Assembly: GCF_002813775.1 (NCBI RefSeq)
Contig: NZ_CP020370.1
Location: 3,311,501-3,375,500, forward strand
Direction of reading: 5' to 3'
DNA from: Candidatus Thiodictyon syntrophicum
Lineage (GTDB): Bacteria; Pseudomonadota; Gammaproteobacteria; Chromatiales; Chromatiaceae
Length of the DNA stretch: 64,000 bases
Shown: one piece after another, positions 33,513-42,187 of the stretch
Numbering within the stretch: the first letter of the stretch is position 1
Layout: each line of letters begins with the position of its first letter
Made by a program: the position numbers and the translations under genes
Notes under the pieces: generated by a model
What the model was told of the DNA's origin: nothing
What the model saw: only the letters and a program-made list of their open reading frames with translations
The model's database searches: none

Positions 33513-34565
33513 ATGACCGATTCGCTCGACTGGCTCGCCAACCCCTGTCCCGCCCCCTCGCACGCCGCCGCCGCGGCGGCGCGGCTGCGCCAGGACCAAC
33601 TCACCAAGCCGCGGGGCGCGCTGGGCCGGCTGGAGTCCCTGGCGATCCGCCTGGCGGCCCTCCAGGACAGCCCGAGTCCGCGGGTGGACCCGGTGCAGAT
33701 CTGCCTCTTTGCTGGTGATCACGGGGTGGTGGCGGAGGCCGTCTCCGCCTACCCCCAGTCGGTCACGGTGGCGATGGTGCGCAATATCGCCGGCGGCGGG
33801 GCGGCCATCTCGGTCCTGGCACGGGCCCTGGGCGCGGGGCTGGAGGTGATCGACTGCGGCACCCTGGGGGATCTGCGCGACGTACCCGGGGTGCGGTGTG
33901 AGGGCGTCGGCCCCGGCACCGCCAATCTGGCCCAGGGGCCGGCCATGACCAGGGGGCAAGTCGCCGGGGCCCTCGGGATCGGCCGGGCCGCCGCCGCCCG
34001 CGCCGCCGGGCAGGGCGTGCGCCTTCTGATCGGCGGGGAGATGGGGATCGGCAATACCACCGCCGCGGCGGCGCTCGCCTGTGCTTTGCTCGGACTGCCG
34101 GCCGCCGACCTGGTGGGTCCCGGGACCGGACTCGACGGGGCCGGTGTCCGGCACAAGGCGCAGGTGGTGGCCCGGGCCTTGGCCCTGCACGCGCAAGGGC
34201 AGGGCGATCCCCTGGTCCTCCTGGAGCGCCTCGGCGGTTTCGAGATCGCGGCCCTGGTGGGGTGTTACCTCGCGTGCGGCCAAGGGCGCATCCTGGTCCT
34301 CGTCGATGGCTTCATCGCCACCGCGGCGGCCCTGTGTGCCTGCCGGATCAATCCCGGACTGCGCGACTGGCTGCTGTTCTCCCACGGCTCGGCGGAACCG
34401 GGTCATCGCGCCCTGCTCGCCGCCCTGGACGCGGAGCCATTACTCGACCTGGGGATGCGGTTGGGGGAGGGCAGCGGCGCGGCCATGGCCCTGCCCCTGG
34501 TGCGCCTCGCCTGCGAACTGCACAACACGATGGCGACCTTCGCGGAGGCGGGGGTTGCGGGCTGA
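33513..34565 (+). CDS. cobT: nicotinate-nucleotide-dimethylbenzimidazole phosphoribosyltransferase
   Basis: 350 residues from ATG 33513, which matches the usual CobT N-terminus and length. Conserved blocks: [35 protein letters not shown] over adjoining positions, [30 protein letters not shown], and [13 protein letters not shown] with the catalytic glutamate. It makes alpha-ribazole phosphate from dimethylbenzimidazole and nicotinate mononucleotide for the lower ligand of cobalamin. The upstream region carries a repeat element and a heptamer array that may affect expression. Confidence 0.93.
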   Translation: MTDSLDWLANPCPAPSHAAAAAARLRQDQLTKPRGALGRLESLAIRLAALQDSPSPRVDPVQICLFAGDHGVVAEAVSAYPQSVTVAMVRNIAGGGAAISVLARALGAGLEVIDCGTLGDLRDVPGVRCEGVGPGTANLAQGPAMTRGQVAGALGIGRAAAARAAGQGVRLLIGGEMGIGNTTAAAALACALLGLPAADLVGPGTGLDGAGVRHKAQVVARALALHAQGQGDPLVLLERLGGFEIAALVGCYLACGQGRILVLVDGFIATAAALCACRINPGLRDWLLFSHGSAEPGHRALLAALDAEPLLDLGMRLGEGSGAAMALPLVRLACELHNTMATFAEAGVAG

Positions 34566-34568
34566 CTG

Positions 34569-35543
34569 TCAGTGAACCCGCCGACCCCGCGCCGCCAACA
34601 GCAACCCGGGGAGCAGCAAGAGCATGATCGGCGGCTCCGGGATCAGACCGGCGAGGTCTGCCAGGGTCGCGGCGCTGGCCTGGGTGACCTTGTAGGCGAA
34701 GCCGTAGTCCAGTCGGTCCGCGGTGTCAGTGGTCTTGTGATAGTAGGGATTGGAATTGCTCCAGATATCCGTTGCGGTATCCTCGATTCCAAACAGCGAG
34801 GACGAGCCCGGATATCGACTTGAATGGAAGTAGTAATGGTCGCTGCCGTAATAGTCGCCGTACCAGGCCTGGGTCAAGAGCCCGGGCACATAGGTCGCCG
34901 CATCGGCGATGAAGCGGTCCACCAGCCACTTATCCCCCATGACCTCCAGGTCCTGCGTGGCGAGGCCGGCGGTGTAGGCGATCATGTCCAGATTCAGCAT
35001 CCCGACGATCGTGTCACCCCTGACCTGGGCGGCGGCAGCATAGGCGTTGCTGCCGATCAGTCCCTGCTCCTCGGCGTTGAAGCCAATGAAACGGATGGTG
35101 GACGCGAACTGGTACTGACTCAGAACGCTTGCGATCTCCAGCATGGCGGCGGTGCCGCTGGCGTTGTCGTCCGCGCCCGGGGCATTGGTCTGCGGGTCAT
35201 TGGAGGTAGAGTCGAAGTGGGCGCCGATGATGAAGATCTGGTTGGGGGTAACCAGGCCCGGCAAGGTCGCCTCCACGTTGTAGCGCGTGCCCCCGTAGTC
35301 GAAGGCGTCTTGGCGTACACTCAGGCCGAATGAGTTCAGGGTGTCGGCGAGATAGTTGGTCGCCTTGACATTACCCTGGGTGTTGAAATAACGGGTGCCG
35401 AAAGCCTGCAGGTTCCCGACATAGTCCTGGTAGTCGAACTGCGAGAGTTGCCCCAGCAGATTGGTCATCGGGCTGGCCGCGAGCCACCCGCTGAACAAGG
35501 CGAGACCAAGGGCGAGCGGCGGACGGATCAGCGATTTGCGCAT
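34569..35543 (-). CDS. M28-family zinc aminopeptidase with PEP-CTERM signal
   Basis: 324 residues from ATG 35543 (GGAGT upstream); the longer frame to 35669 lacks support. Signal peptide RPPLALGLALFSGWLAAS. The M28 zinc ligands are visible in order: IGAHFDS (His), GADDNASG (Asp), FNAEEQGLIGS (catalytic and metal Glu), LNLDMIAY (Asp) and YYHKTTDT (His). The C-terminus LIPEPPIMLLLLPGLLLAAR followed by GRRVH is a PEP-CTERM sorting signal. It is thus an exported dinuclear zinc peptidase delivered by an exosortase system. Confidence 0.88.
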   Translation of the reverse strand: MRKSLIRPPLALGLALFSGWLAASPMTNLLGQLSQFDYQDYVGNLQAFGTRYFNTQGNVKATNYLADTLNSFGLSVRQDAFDYGGTRYNVEATLPGLVTPNQIFIIGAHFDSTSNDPQTNAPGADDNASGTAAMLEIASVLSQYQFASTIRFIGFNAEEQGLIGSNAYAAAAQVRGDTIVGMLNLDMIAYTAGLATQDLEVMGDKWLVDRFIADAATYVPGLLTQAWYGDYYGSDHYYFHSSRYPGSSSLFGIEDTATDIWSNSNPYYHKTTDTADRLDYGFAYKVTQASAATLADLAGLIPEPPIMLLLLPGLLLAARGRRVH

Positions 35544-35596
35544 GGCGGACTCCAGTTGAAGTTTGGGATGGGGCGATGGTCCGGGTGGCGGCGGGT

Positions 35597-35623
35597 GGCG
35601 GATCGCCCTGCGGGCATCCGCCC
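35597..35623. repeat. GCGGAT-palindrome repeat
   Basis: GGCGGATCGCCCTGCGGGCA followed by TCCGCCC, an inverted repeat (GGCGGAT / ATCCGCC), related to units near 19554 and 20630. It lies in the 304-bp gap between the divergent M28 and GH13 genes (35544-35847); no other gene is seen there. Confidence 0.7.
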
Positions 35624-35847
35624 GACGGTCCTGCTTGCGGAGCATCGGTCCGGCGCGCGCTCTGGTCAATCAGATTGCGCCGGACGGTGGCGGTTGCAGT
35701 CGCGCCCACCGGCGCCCCATCATGTCGGGTCGGCGTCTTGCGCCCCCGGCGCGACCGCCGCCGCTGGGGTCTGCCCCTTGCGAGGCCCAGTTCAATACGC
35801 CCGCTGCTGCCCGCGTGCCTCCCCCTTCACCACACCCAGGACCCCCC

Positions 35848-38040
35848 ATGCCGAAAAAGAAGCCAACCCCAGCCGCCGATCTCGTCGTTGCCTGTGAGCG
35901 CCCCGCGGGTTGGGCCGAGCCGCTGCGCGTCCACTTCTGGGACCAGTCGCCGGGTGGGGCAGGGAGCGCCTGGCCCGGCATCCCCATGACCCCGGACCCG
36001 GAGCACCCGGGGTGGTGGTCGTATCGCTTTCCGGCGACCCGCTCGGTGCGCCTGCTGTTCACCGACGCCGCGGGCCGCCAGACCCCGGACCTGACGCGCG
36101 AGCGCACCGGTTGGCTGGACGCCGCCGGGCACTGGCACGACCAGCGGCCCGCGCCCGGCACGGCGGCGCCCGCACCACCCCCGCCGCCGCGCCCGCGCCC
36201 GCCGGTCCCCGAACAGTTGGCACCGGTCGCGCAGCGTACGGACTTCCGGGCGGAGACCATCTATTTTTTGATCACCACCCGCTTCTATGACGGCGACCCG
36301 AGCAACAACTTTTTCTGTCGCGACCGTATCCGCTTCGACGGCAACGGCCAGGCGATCGATCCCCATTGGCGCGGCGACTTCAAGGGTCTGATGGAGCGCC
36401 TGGACTACATCCGGGACTTAGGGTTCACAGCCATCTGGATCACCCCGCCGGTGGAAAACCGCTCCGGGCTCGACTACCACGGCTATCACCCCTACGACTG
36501 GACGCGCATCGACCCGCGCCTGGAGTCCCCCGGCGCAACCTATCAGGATCTCATCGACGCCGCCCACGCCCGCGGGCTCAAAATCATCCAGGACGTGGTG
36601 GTCAACCACTCCTGCCAGTATGGCATCCGCGGCCAGGTCCACATCGACCACCTGCCGATCAAATACTATTGCCCCCAGGGTTCGGCGCCGGGCGCGGTCG
36701 ATCACGGTCCCTATCAGGGCAGCCTGGGCAATTACGCCTGGCCCAACCGCGATGACATCGACAACCCCCTGGCCCCCGACTGGTGGCGGGAGCGGCACGC
36801 CCGCGACCCGGAGGGCCTCGAACCCCTGGTCGACCCCAAGACCGGGGAAACAGTTCCCAAACCCGGCTACAACCCGGGGCGCTTCTTCGGTGTCGATGCC
36901 AACCACCTGGACCCCAACTGGTACCACCAGGAGGGCTTCATCTGCGGCGGCGACTGGGAGAGCGCCTGGCCGCTCCAGCACAAGCACCTGGCCGGGGACT
37001 GCATCGATCTGGCCACGGACCGGCAGAATGTGAAGGACTATCTCATCGGCGCCATCAATCGGTATCTCGACATGGGTGTGGATGCACTGCGCATCGACAC
37101 CGTCAAGCATGTGGAACGTGACAACCTGCTCGAATACGTCAACGCCTGGAAGGCGCACAAACCGGGGCTCTTCGTCTTCGGTGAAAACCTGGTCAAGGGG
37201 TACGGCTGGGGGGACTTGGGCGGCGGTGACAATGGCCCGAGCCAGATCCGGCCCTGGTGGTACACGCGCCTGGGTCATGACCCGCGCGACCCCACGTCGG
37301 GCGGTGACTCCGGTTTCTCCGTACTCGACTTCGGGCTCTTCTCCACCTTCCGCGACACGGTGAGCAAGGGCACCTATGGCGGCACCGCCCAGATCCTCTC
37401 CATGGATTGGATCTACGGCGATGCGACGCGCCTGGTGACCTTCCTGCAGAACCACGACGTAGGCCCGGACAACGACTTCAAATACCGCTTCAAGGGCGAC
37501 CAATGGATGGCGGCGGCGGCCTATAATCTGATCTGGACCGCGCGCGGTATTCCCTGCCTCTATTATGGGGAGGAGATCGAATTCATGAAGGGCGCCCCCC
37601 AGGATGTCGAGGGCGAAAGGGACACCCTGGACCAGACCGGGCGCGCCTATTTCGGCGACCACCTGACCGCGGAGGCCATCGGCGCCACCCAGGCCCATCC
37701 GCTCTACCAGCACATCCGGCGTCTGAACCAGATCCGCCGCGCCGTGCCCGCCCTGCAGCAGGCCCCTATGACCCAGGTCGCGGAGTGGGGCAGCGGCATG
37801 AGCTTCGTGCGTGATCTCTCTGACCAGGGTGACTATGCCGTCATTGGTCTTGCCATCGGCTCCGATCAGCAGATCAGCGTCGGCGGCGTGCGCGACGGCA
37901 CCTACCGTGACGCCGTGACCGGCCGCGAGGTCCAGGTCAGCGGCGGGCACCTGAGCTTCAGCGTGCGCGCCAACTCTGCCGGCATCTATGTCCTCGACGG
38001 TCCCGGCAAGGTGGGCGAGGACGGCGCCTATCTGCGGTAG
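35848..38040 (+). CDS. GH13 alpha-amylase-family enzyme with N-terminal starch-binding-like module
   Basis: 730 residues from ATG 35848; earlier in-frame sequence is non-conserved. Residues 12-95 (LRVHFWDQSPGG, WWSYRFPATRSVRLLFTDAA) look like a CBM25/26-type starch-binding module. A Pro-rich linker precedes the GH13 barrel: ETIYFLITTRFYDGDPSNNF, DVVVNHS, DALRIDTVKHV (nucleophile D417), FVFGENLV (acid/base E446) and FLQNHDVGPDN (D537). The C-terminal beta domain is short. No signal peptide, so a cytoplasmic role on glycogen or maltodextrins is suggested, though the family also includes secreted amylases. Confidence 0.85.
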   Translation: MPKKKPTPAADLVVACERPAGWAEPLRVHFWDQSPGGAGSAWPGIPMTPDPEHPGWWSYRFPATRSVRLLFTDAAGRQTPDLTRERTGWLDAAGHWHDQRPAPGTAAPAPPPPPRPRPPVPEQLAPVAQRTDFRAETIYFLITTRFYDGDPSNNFFCRDRIRFDGNGQAIDPHWRGDFKGLMERLDYIRDLGFTAIWITPPVENRSGLDYHGYHPYDWTRIDPRLESPGATYQDLIDAAHARGLKIIQDVVVNHSCQYGIRGQVHIDHLPIKYYCPQGSAPGAVDHGPYQGSLGNYAWPNRDDIDNPLAPDWWRERHARDPEGLEPLVDPKTGETVPKPGYNPGRFFGVDANHLDPNWYHQEGFICGGDWESAWPLQHKHLAGDCIDLATDRQNVKDYLIGAINRYLDMGVDALRIDTVKHVERDNLLEYVNAWKAHKPGLFVFGENLVKGYGWGDLGGGDNGPSQIRPWWYTRLGHDPRDPTSGGDSGFSVLDFGLFSTFRDTVSKGTYGGTAQILSMDWIYGDATRLVTFLQNHDVGPDNDFKYRFKGDQWMAAAAYNLIWTARGIPCLYYGEEIEFMKGAPQDVEGERDTLDQTGRAYFGDHLTAEAIGATQAHPLYQHIRRLNQIRRAVPALQQAPMTQVAEWGSGMSFVRDLSDQGDYAVIGLAIGSDQQISVGGVRDGTYRDAVTGREVQVSGGHLSFSVRANSAGIYVLDGPGKVGEDGAYLR

Positions 38041-38049
38041 GGTCGCCCC

Positions 38050-38220
38050 AAGTTGAGCCTCTTCTCGTTCCCACGCTCCGCGTGGGAATGCCGTGCGGGC
38101 GCTCCGCGTCCGGTCTTGGCACTGGACGCGGAGCGCCCGCACTGGCTCCCACGCGGGAGCCGGAAGGCGAGGCCAAGTCCGCTTGCGAGGTCGCGTCGCG
38201 GCTGAAGCCGCTCCCACCGG
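38050..38220. repeat. cluster of palindromic repeats
   Basis: GTTCCCACGCTCCGCGTGGG (about 38059), a GCGGGCGCTCCGCGTCC / GGACGCGGAGCGCCCGC inverted pair (38096-38144), and a reversed copy of the CGGCTGAAGCCGCTCCCAC unit (about 38198-38216). Several REP-type families are stacked in the gap between the GH13 gene and the membrane protein gene. Confidence 0.75.
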
Positions 38221-38266
38221 GTCCCAGTCGGCCGGACGGGGGCGCCATCGAGAGCCGATTACATCA

Positions 38267-39451
38267 ATGAAACTATCGATCCGACAAATCAGAAAGGCGT
38301 TGGCCGAGAGAAGCCAGGCGCCGGGGATGCTCGAACAGCTGGGAGTGAAATACTATCGCTATCTCGGCCGCACCGCCGGCACCGCCGCGCTGCGCAACGT
38401 CACCATCGACGAATTACCCGATGATGCGACGCTGCAGGCCCTGGCCGGCAATATCACGACCTTCGCCGTAATCATCGCCTTCGCCGTCGGCGCCCTGACC
38501 ACCTTTGCCACGATCTGGGTCGATGCGACCTATAGAGAGTCCATGGCGGCAGTGCCCTATTGGCTGCTGTACGGCGGTGTGCTGACCGCCATGTTGGTCA
38601 TCGAAGTGGCCGCGCTGTATTGGCTGGGCCTCAAGACGGTCTACAGTCTGGCGTGCCTGACCGGCCAGCATCAGGCAGTCGAGGATTATTTTCTGCCCGT
38701 CAATGATTCTGTGCCCAATATCCTGGCCCGGGCCGCGCTGGAGGTGCCGGACCCGGTGATTCATTATCTCGGGATCGACCCGCTCAAGCACCTGTCGAAA
38801 TCGCGGCTCTTCCTGGTCGCCGCCCTCTACAAGCTCAAGGTCATACTGAGCAGCCTGGTAGTCAAGTTCCTGTTGCTGCGCATGGTCGGCAAGGGCGGGT
38901 CGCGCACGGCGTTCAATTGGGTGGCCATTCCGATCACCGGCCTGTGGGACGCCGTCACCCTCCTCCGGGTCGCGCGCGATGCGCGGCTGCGGCTATTCGG
39001 GCTCAAGCTGACCGAGCATATCGTCACCGCGATTCTGACCGACGACCGGCTGGCACGGTTGAGCCCGGCCGCGCGTGAGGGCGCGGTCAGGGCGGTCGCC
39101 ACCATGATGGTGCTGTCGCAACATTATCATCCCAATCTTCTGGTCCTGATCATCAGACTCTGCACGGCCTTCAACATCAGGGAAGGTCATGGATACGACA
39201 ACTGGGATGATTTTCTGGCCCTGCTCGATCGGGTGTCCGCCACGGAACGGTACTTCCTGCTGGATCTCCTCAGCGTCGCCGCGGCCTTCGATGGTCAGGT
39301 CTCGCGTCTGGAGAAACACCATCTGCCGGAAGCCTTCAAGGAGTTGACCGACATCTATATGCTGCGCACCAACCGCTTGACGCGGATGCTGGCGGCCGGG
39401 CAACTGCACGCCGCGAAGGCGCTTTGTACCTTGGATTTTCAGCCGGGGTGA
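38267..39451 (+). CDS. multi-pass membrane protein, unknown function
   Basis: 394 residues from ATG 38267; upstream frame is repeat sequence. Hydrophobic segments at about 55-85 (ITTFAVIIAFAVGALTTFAT) and 95-120 (YWLLYGGVLTAMLVIEVAAL), and a less hydrophobic pair near 185-235 (VILSSLVVKFLLLRMV, TAFNWVAIPITGLWDAVTLL). The C-terminal 150 residues are soluble and helical, ending in an EF-hand-less TerB-like pattern (LSVAAAFDGQVSRLEKHHLP). The LBF_2804-type membrane family is a possible match, from memory only. Confidence 0.6.
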   Translation: MKLSIRQIRKALAERSQAPGMLEQLGVKYYRYLGRTAGTAALRNVTIDELPDDATLQALAGNITTFAVIIAFAVGALTTFATIWVDATYRESMAAVPYWLLYGGVLTAMLVIEVAALYWLGLKTVYSLACLTGQHQAVEDYFLPVNDSVPNILARAALEVPDPVIHYLGIDPLKHLSKSRLFLVAALYKLKVILSSLVVKFLLLRMVGKGGSRTAFNWVAIPITGLWDAVTLLRVARDARLRLFGLKLTEHIVTAILTDDRLARLSPAAREGAVRAVATMMVLSQHYHPNLLVLIIRLCTAFNIREGHGYDNWDDFLALLDRVSATERYFLLDLLSVAAAFDGQVSRLEKHHLPEAFKELTDIYMLRTNRLTRMLAAGQLHAAKALCTLDFQPG

Positions 39452-39533
39452 GTGCTCAGCGACCGGTCATTTGCTCCAGCCGTTCAGAAAAGTCCGCCGC
39501 CGACGGCGTCAGTTACTCCAATGCTTCCCTTCT

Positions 39534-39824
39534 TCATCCCTGACGCTGTACGGATCTCACATAGTCTTTCAGTACCTCGTCCATACGCGTCTGCCATCCT
39601 TTACCTGTCGCCTTGAAATAAGTCACCACCTCCTCGGAGAGGCGGACGGAGACGGATTGCTTGGTCGACTCTGGCTGCGGATGACTCATGGGGTGCAGGC
39701 GCTGGAGTTCTTCGTCCGACAACTCGCAAACGTCTGGATCGTCCACCATGCCCGCGCGAATCTCAGTCTCTTCGTGCGGCGTCGGCAGATCGAAGATGCG
39801 TCCGGTTCTAGATCTTACGTGCAT
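39534..39824 (-). CDS. brnA: BrnA-like antitoxin
   Basis: 96 residues. The N-terminus contains PHEETEIRAGMVDDPDVCEL and the C-terminus a ribbon-helix-helix pattern (KQSVSVRLSEEVVTYFKATG, then KGWQTRMDEVLKDYV), as in BrnA and related antitoxins. It follows brnT with a 17-nt overlap, the usual toxin-first order of this module. BrnA neutralises BrnT and represses the operon as a dimer. Confidence 0.85.
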   Translation of the reverse strand: MHVRSRTGRIFDLPTPHEETEIRAGMVDDPDVCELSDEELQRLHPMSHPQPESTKQSVSVRLSEEVVTYFKATGKGWQTRMDEVLKDYVRSVQRQG

Positions 39825-40083
39825 AATCTCTCACCTCTTTCGGCAGGGCCTTGCGCAAGCTGATGATACGATAGACATCCTCATCTTCCACGAACACCAC
39901 GCAATAGACTGTCCGCCCGATAGGCGCAAAGCCGACCATGCGAATTTCGCCATAGGTCTCACGTGTATCCTCCTCGGCCCGGAGCAGATCCCATTCGAGC
40001 GCCTCCGCCAGCGTCAGCGACAAACCGCGTTTGGCGATGTTCTTGGCGTCCTTGGCAGGGTCGAAGGTGATCTTCATGGACAT
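39808..40083 (-). CDS. brnT: BrnT-like ribonuclease toxin
   Basis: 91 residues. FDPAKDAKNIAKRGLSL at the N-terminus, then LEWDLL, ETYGEIRMVGFAPIGRTVYC and VYRIISLRKALPKEVRDYA match the BrnT (DUF4258-like/RelE fold) family. The segment IGRTVYCVVFVED and the basic ISLRKA cluster correspond to the RNase core. First gene of a type II toxin-antitoxin pair, so expression probably starts upstream near 40090-40150. Confidence 0.88.
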   Translation of the reverse strand: MSMKITFDPAKDAKNIAKRGLSLTLAEALEWDLLRAEEDTRETYGEIRMVGFAPIGRTVYCVVFVEDEDVYRIISLRKALPKEVRDYARKI

Positions 40084-40289
40084 GCCGAGCGGTTCAGTGG
40101 GGCGTGCGTCGTGCCGGCGACATTACGGAATCTCCGCCTGCGAGGCAAGGACAGCGCCACCTTCTGCCGCCCCTGGTCCCCAAGCGGAGCTTGAGGACGA
40201 GGAATTCCCCATGCGCCGGCGGCGCTCCCGTCCGGCTGAAACCTCGACCTCCAGTGCGGGCGTGGGCGCCCAGGCGGTCGAGGTTTAAG

Positions 40290-40680
40290 CCGGTCTTGTG
40301 CCCGCTTGCGGGTCTGCCGGCGTTGTACCAGTCGGCGACCCATTCATAGACATTGCCTGCCATGTCGTGACGGCCAGAGGGACTCTCGCCTGCGGGGTAG
40401 GTGCCCACCGGGGGTGTGCCGCGACCGCCGAGGTTGCAGCGGGTCCCGTCCCAGCGCTCGCCCCGGGGGCGCGCCGCCCGTTGGTGCCCGTGCCGCCTTC
40501 TCCCACTCGGCCTCGGTGGGCAGGCGTTTGCCGCACCGCTGGGCATAGGCGTCGGCATCCTCCCAGGAGCAATAGACGACCGGGTGCCGCTCCTTGCCGG
40601 GCTGGAAGGCCGTGCGCCAGTCGTTCCGGCTGAAAAGACCTGTCAGGACCAGCGTGCCCTAGCGGAGAGATTGTGAGAGT
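40290..40680 (-). pseudogene. decayed formylglycine-generating-enzyme-like (SUMF1 family) gene
   Basis: Two frames carry consecutive parts of one FGE-sulfatase domain. The first reads [20 protein letters not shown] then [20 protein letters not shown] and EWEKAARA (40640-40475); the next frame continues [33 protein letters not shown] and ADWYNA (40470-40320). A frameshift lies near 40460-40480, the N-terminal part is absent (a TAG is in frame near 40663), and the C-terminus is replaced by dispersed repeat sequence (40100-40290). Such domains often accompany caspase/STAND proteins like the divergent neighbour. Confidence 0.75.
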
Positions 40681-40756
40681 ATTCGCCGCACGTCGGGCCG
40701 AGGAAGGAGGCCCAACTGTGCTCCAGAATCGTTGATGGGCTGAAGGTGCCCATGCC

Positions 40757-42184
40757 ATGGCCACCCACGCCCTCATCGTCGGTATCAACTGTTACGACGC
40801 GGCTGCGCCCCTGTACCTGCCCGCGGCGGATGCGCAGGCCATCGCACAGCGCTTATCCGAGTTCGGCGAATTCCGGAAAATCAGCCGCCTACCGGAGCGG
40901 ATCAGCCCGGATCGCAGCGGTCTTTGTGTCGATCCCGAGGGTCGGGTCACGGCGGTGCAACTGGAGCGGGCGATTTGCGACCTGTTCCTGCCGATTGGCG
41001 GCGGCGCGCCGGATACGGCACTGCTGTTTGTCGCCGGGCATGGTTTGCGCAAAGAGGCAGGCGTCCCGGAGAGCTTTCTGGCCGCGAGTGACACCGACGC
41101 GGCGCGGGGTAACTGGGTGCTGTCCCTGCTGTGGTTGCACCGCATCCTCGCCGCCAGCCCGGTACCCAATCAGATCGTCTGGCTCGATACCTGCCACAGT
41201 GGCGCCCTGCTCGATTTCCAACAGGTAGACCCCGGTCGCGGCACACGCTGTCTGATCGCCGCCTCCCGCCCCTTTGAATATGCCTACGAGGAGTTTGCGC
41301 GCAGCACGGCGGAACGCCCCCGGCATGGCGTCCTCACCGGCGCCCTGCTGCGCGCCCTGGACCCCGCCGGGACCCCGGACGGTCGGGTCACCAACCTGAC
41401 CCTGGCCGAGCGCGTCCAGCGCGCCCTGGCGGCGGAGCCCCAGCACCCCCTGATCGCCAATTCCGGCGAGCCCATCGTACTCACCCGCGCTGCGGCCCGG
41501 TCGGCGCCGGTGGCCGCCGCCAGCGGTCGCTGCCCCTACAAAGGGCTGGCCTTCTTTCAGCGTGACAACGAAGACCCGGACGACTTCTTCGGCCGCACCC
41601 GGCTTACCGACGAGTTGCTGGAGCGGCTGCGCACCGGTGCCTTCCTCGCCCTGGTCGGGGTCTCCGGCAGCGGCAAGTCCTCGGTGGTGCGGGCCGGCCT
41701 GCTGCACCAGTTGCGGCTCGGCCAGCGTGTCGGCGGCAGCCGGGACTGGCCACAGGTCATCATGGTGCCGGGCGCCGATCCCTTTGTGAATCTGGCCGCC
41801 GCCCTGATCGAGCAGACCGCCGCGGATCGCGCCGCCGCCATCGCCGTGGGTCGTTGCGGCACAGCGCAACAGCTTGTCACACTGGTCGATGGTCTGACTG
41901 CCGACCCGCCCGGCACCCGCCTGATCCTGCTGATCGACCAATTCGAGGAACTGTTCACCCAGAGCCCGCCCGCGGTCGTCGCGCCCTTCCTTGCCACCCT
42001 GCTCGACGCCCTGGACCTGAGCCAGGGGCGGTTGACGCTCATCCTCACCCTGCGGGCGGACTTCTACGCCAAGTGCGCGGAGCAGGACTATTCGGGGCTG
42101 GCCCGCCGTATCCAGGGCGGACAAGTCATCGTCCAGCCGATGGACGGCACCGAACTGACCCAGGCCATCTGTGCCCCCGCGTAA
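40757..42184 (+). CDS. caspase-like peptidase plus nSTAND ATPase, N-terminal part of a split gene
   Basis: 475 residues. Residues 1-240 form a peptidase C14 (metacaspase-like) domain: MATHALIVGINCYD, the catalytic dyad H95 in VAGHGLRK and C146 in WLDTCHSG. After a linker (CPYKGLAFFQ, DDFFGRT) begins a STAND-type ATPase with Walker A LVGVSGSGKSSVVRAG (about 298-313) and Walker B LILLIDQFEELF. A TAA at 42182-42184 stops the frame at APA, in the middle of the ATPase; the same frame goes on in the next entry. The whole would be a 1688-residue stress or defence protein that triggers proteolysis on sensing. It is probably inactivated, unless the stop is a sequencing error. Confidence 0.85.
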   Translation: MATHALIVGINCYDAAAPLYLPAADAQAIAQRLSEFGEFRKISRLPERISPDRSGLCVDPEGRVTAVQLERAICDLFLPIGGGAPDTALLFVAGHGLRKEAGVPESFLAASDTDAARGNWVLSLLWLHRILAASPVPNQIVWLDTCHSGALLDFQQVDPGRGTRCLIAASRPFEYAYEEFARSTAERPRHGVLTGALLRALDPAGTPDGRVTNLTLAERVQRALAAEPQHPLIANSGEPIVLTRAAARSAPVAAASGRCPYKGLAFFQRDNEDPDDFFGRTRLTDELLERLRTGAFLALVGVSGSGKSSVVRAGLLHQLRLGQRVGGSRDWPQVIMVPGADPFVNLAAALIEQTAADRAAAIAVGRCGTAQQLVTLVDGLTADPPGTRLILLIDQFEELFTQSPPAVVAPFLATLLDALDLSQGRLTLILTLRADFYAKCAEQDYSGLARRIQGGQVIVQPMDGTELTQAICAPA

Positions 42185-42187
42185 CGG

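Noticed and set aside
40290-40680. Diversity-generating retroelement target (FGE-like C-terminus)
   Set aside because: No reverse transcriptase or template repeat is present and the gene is frameshifted.
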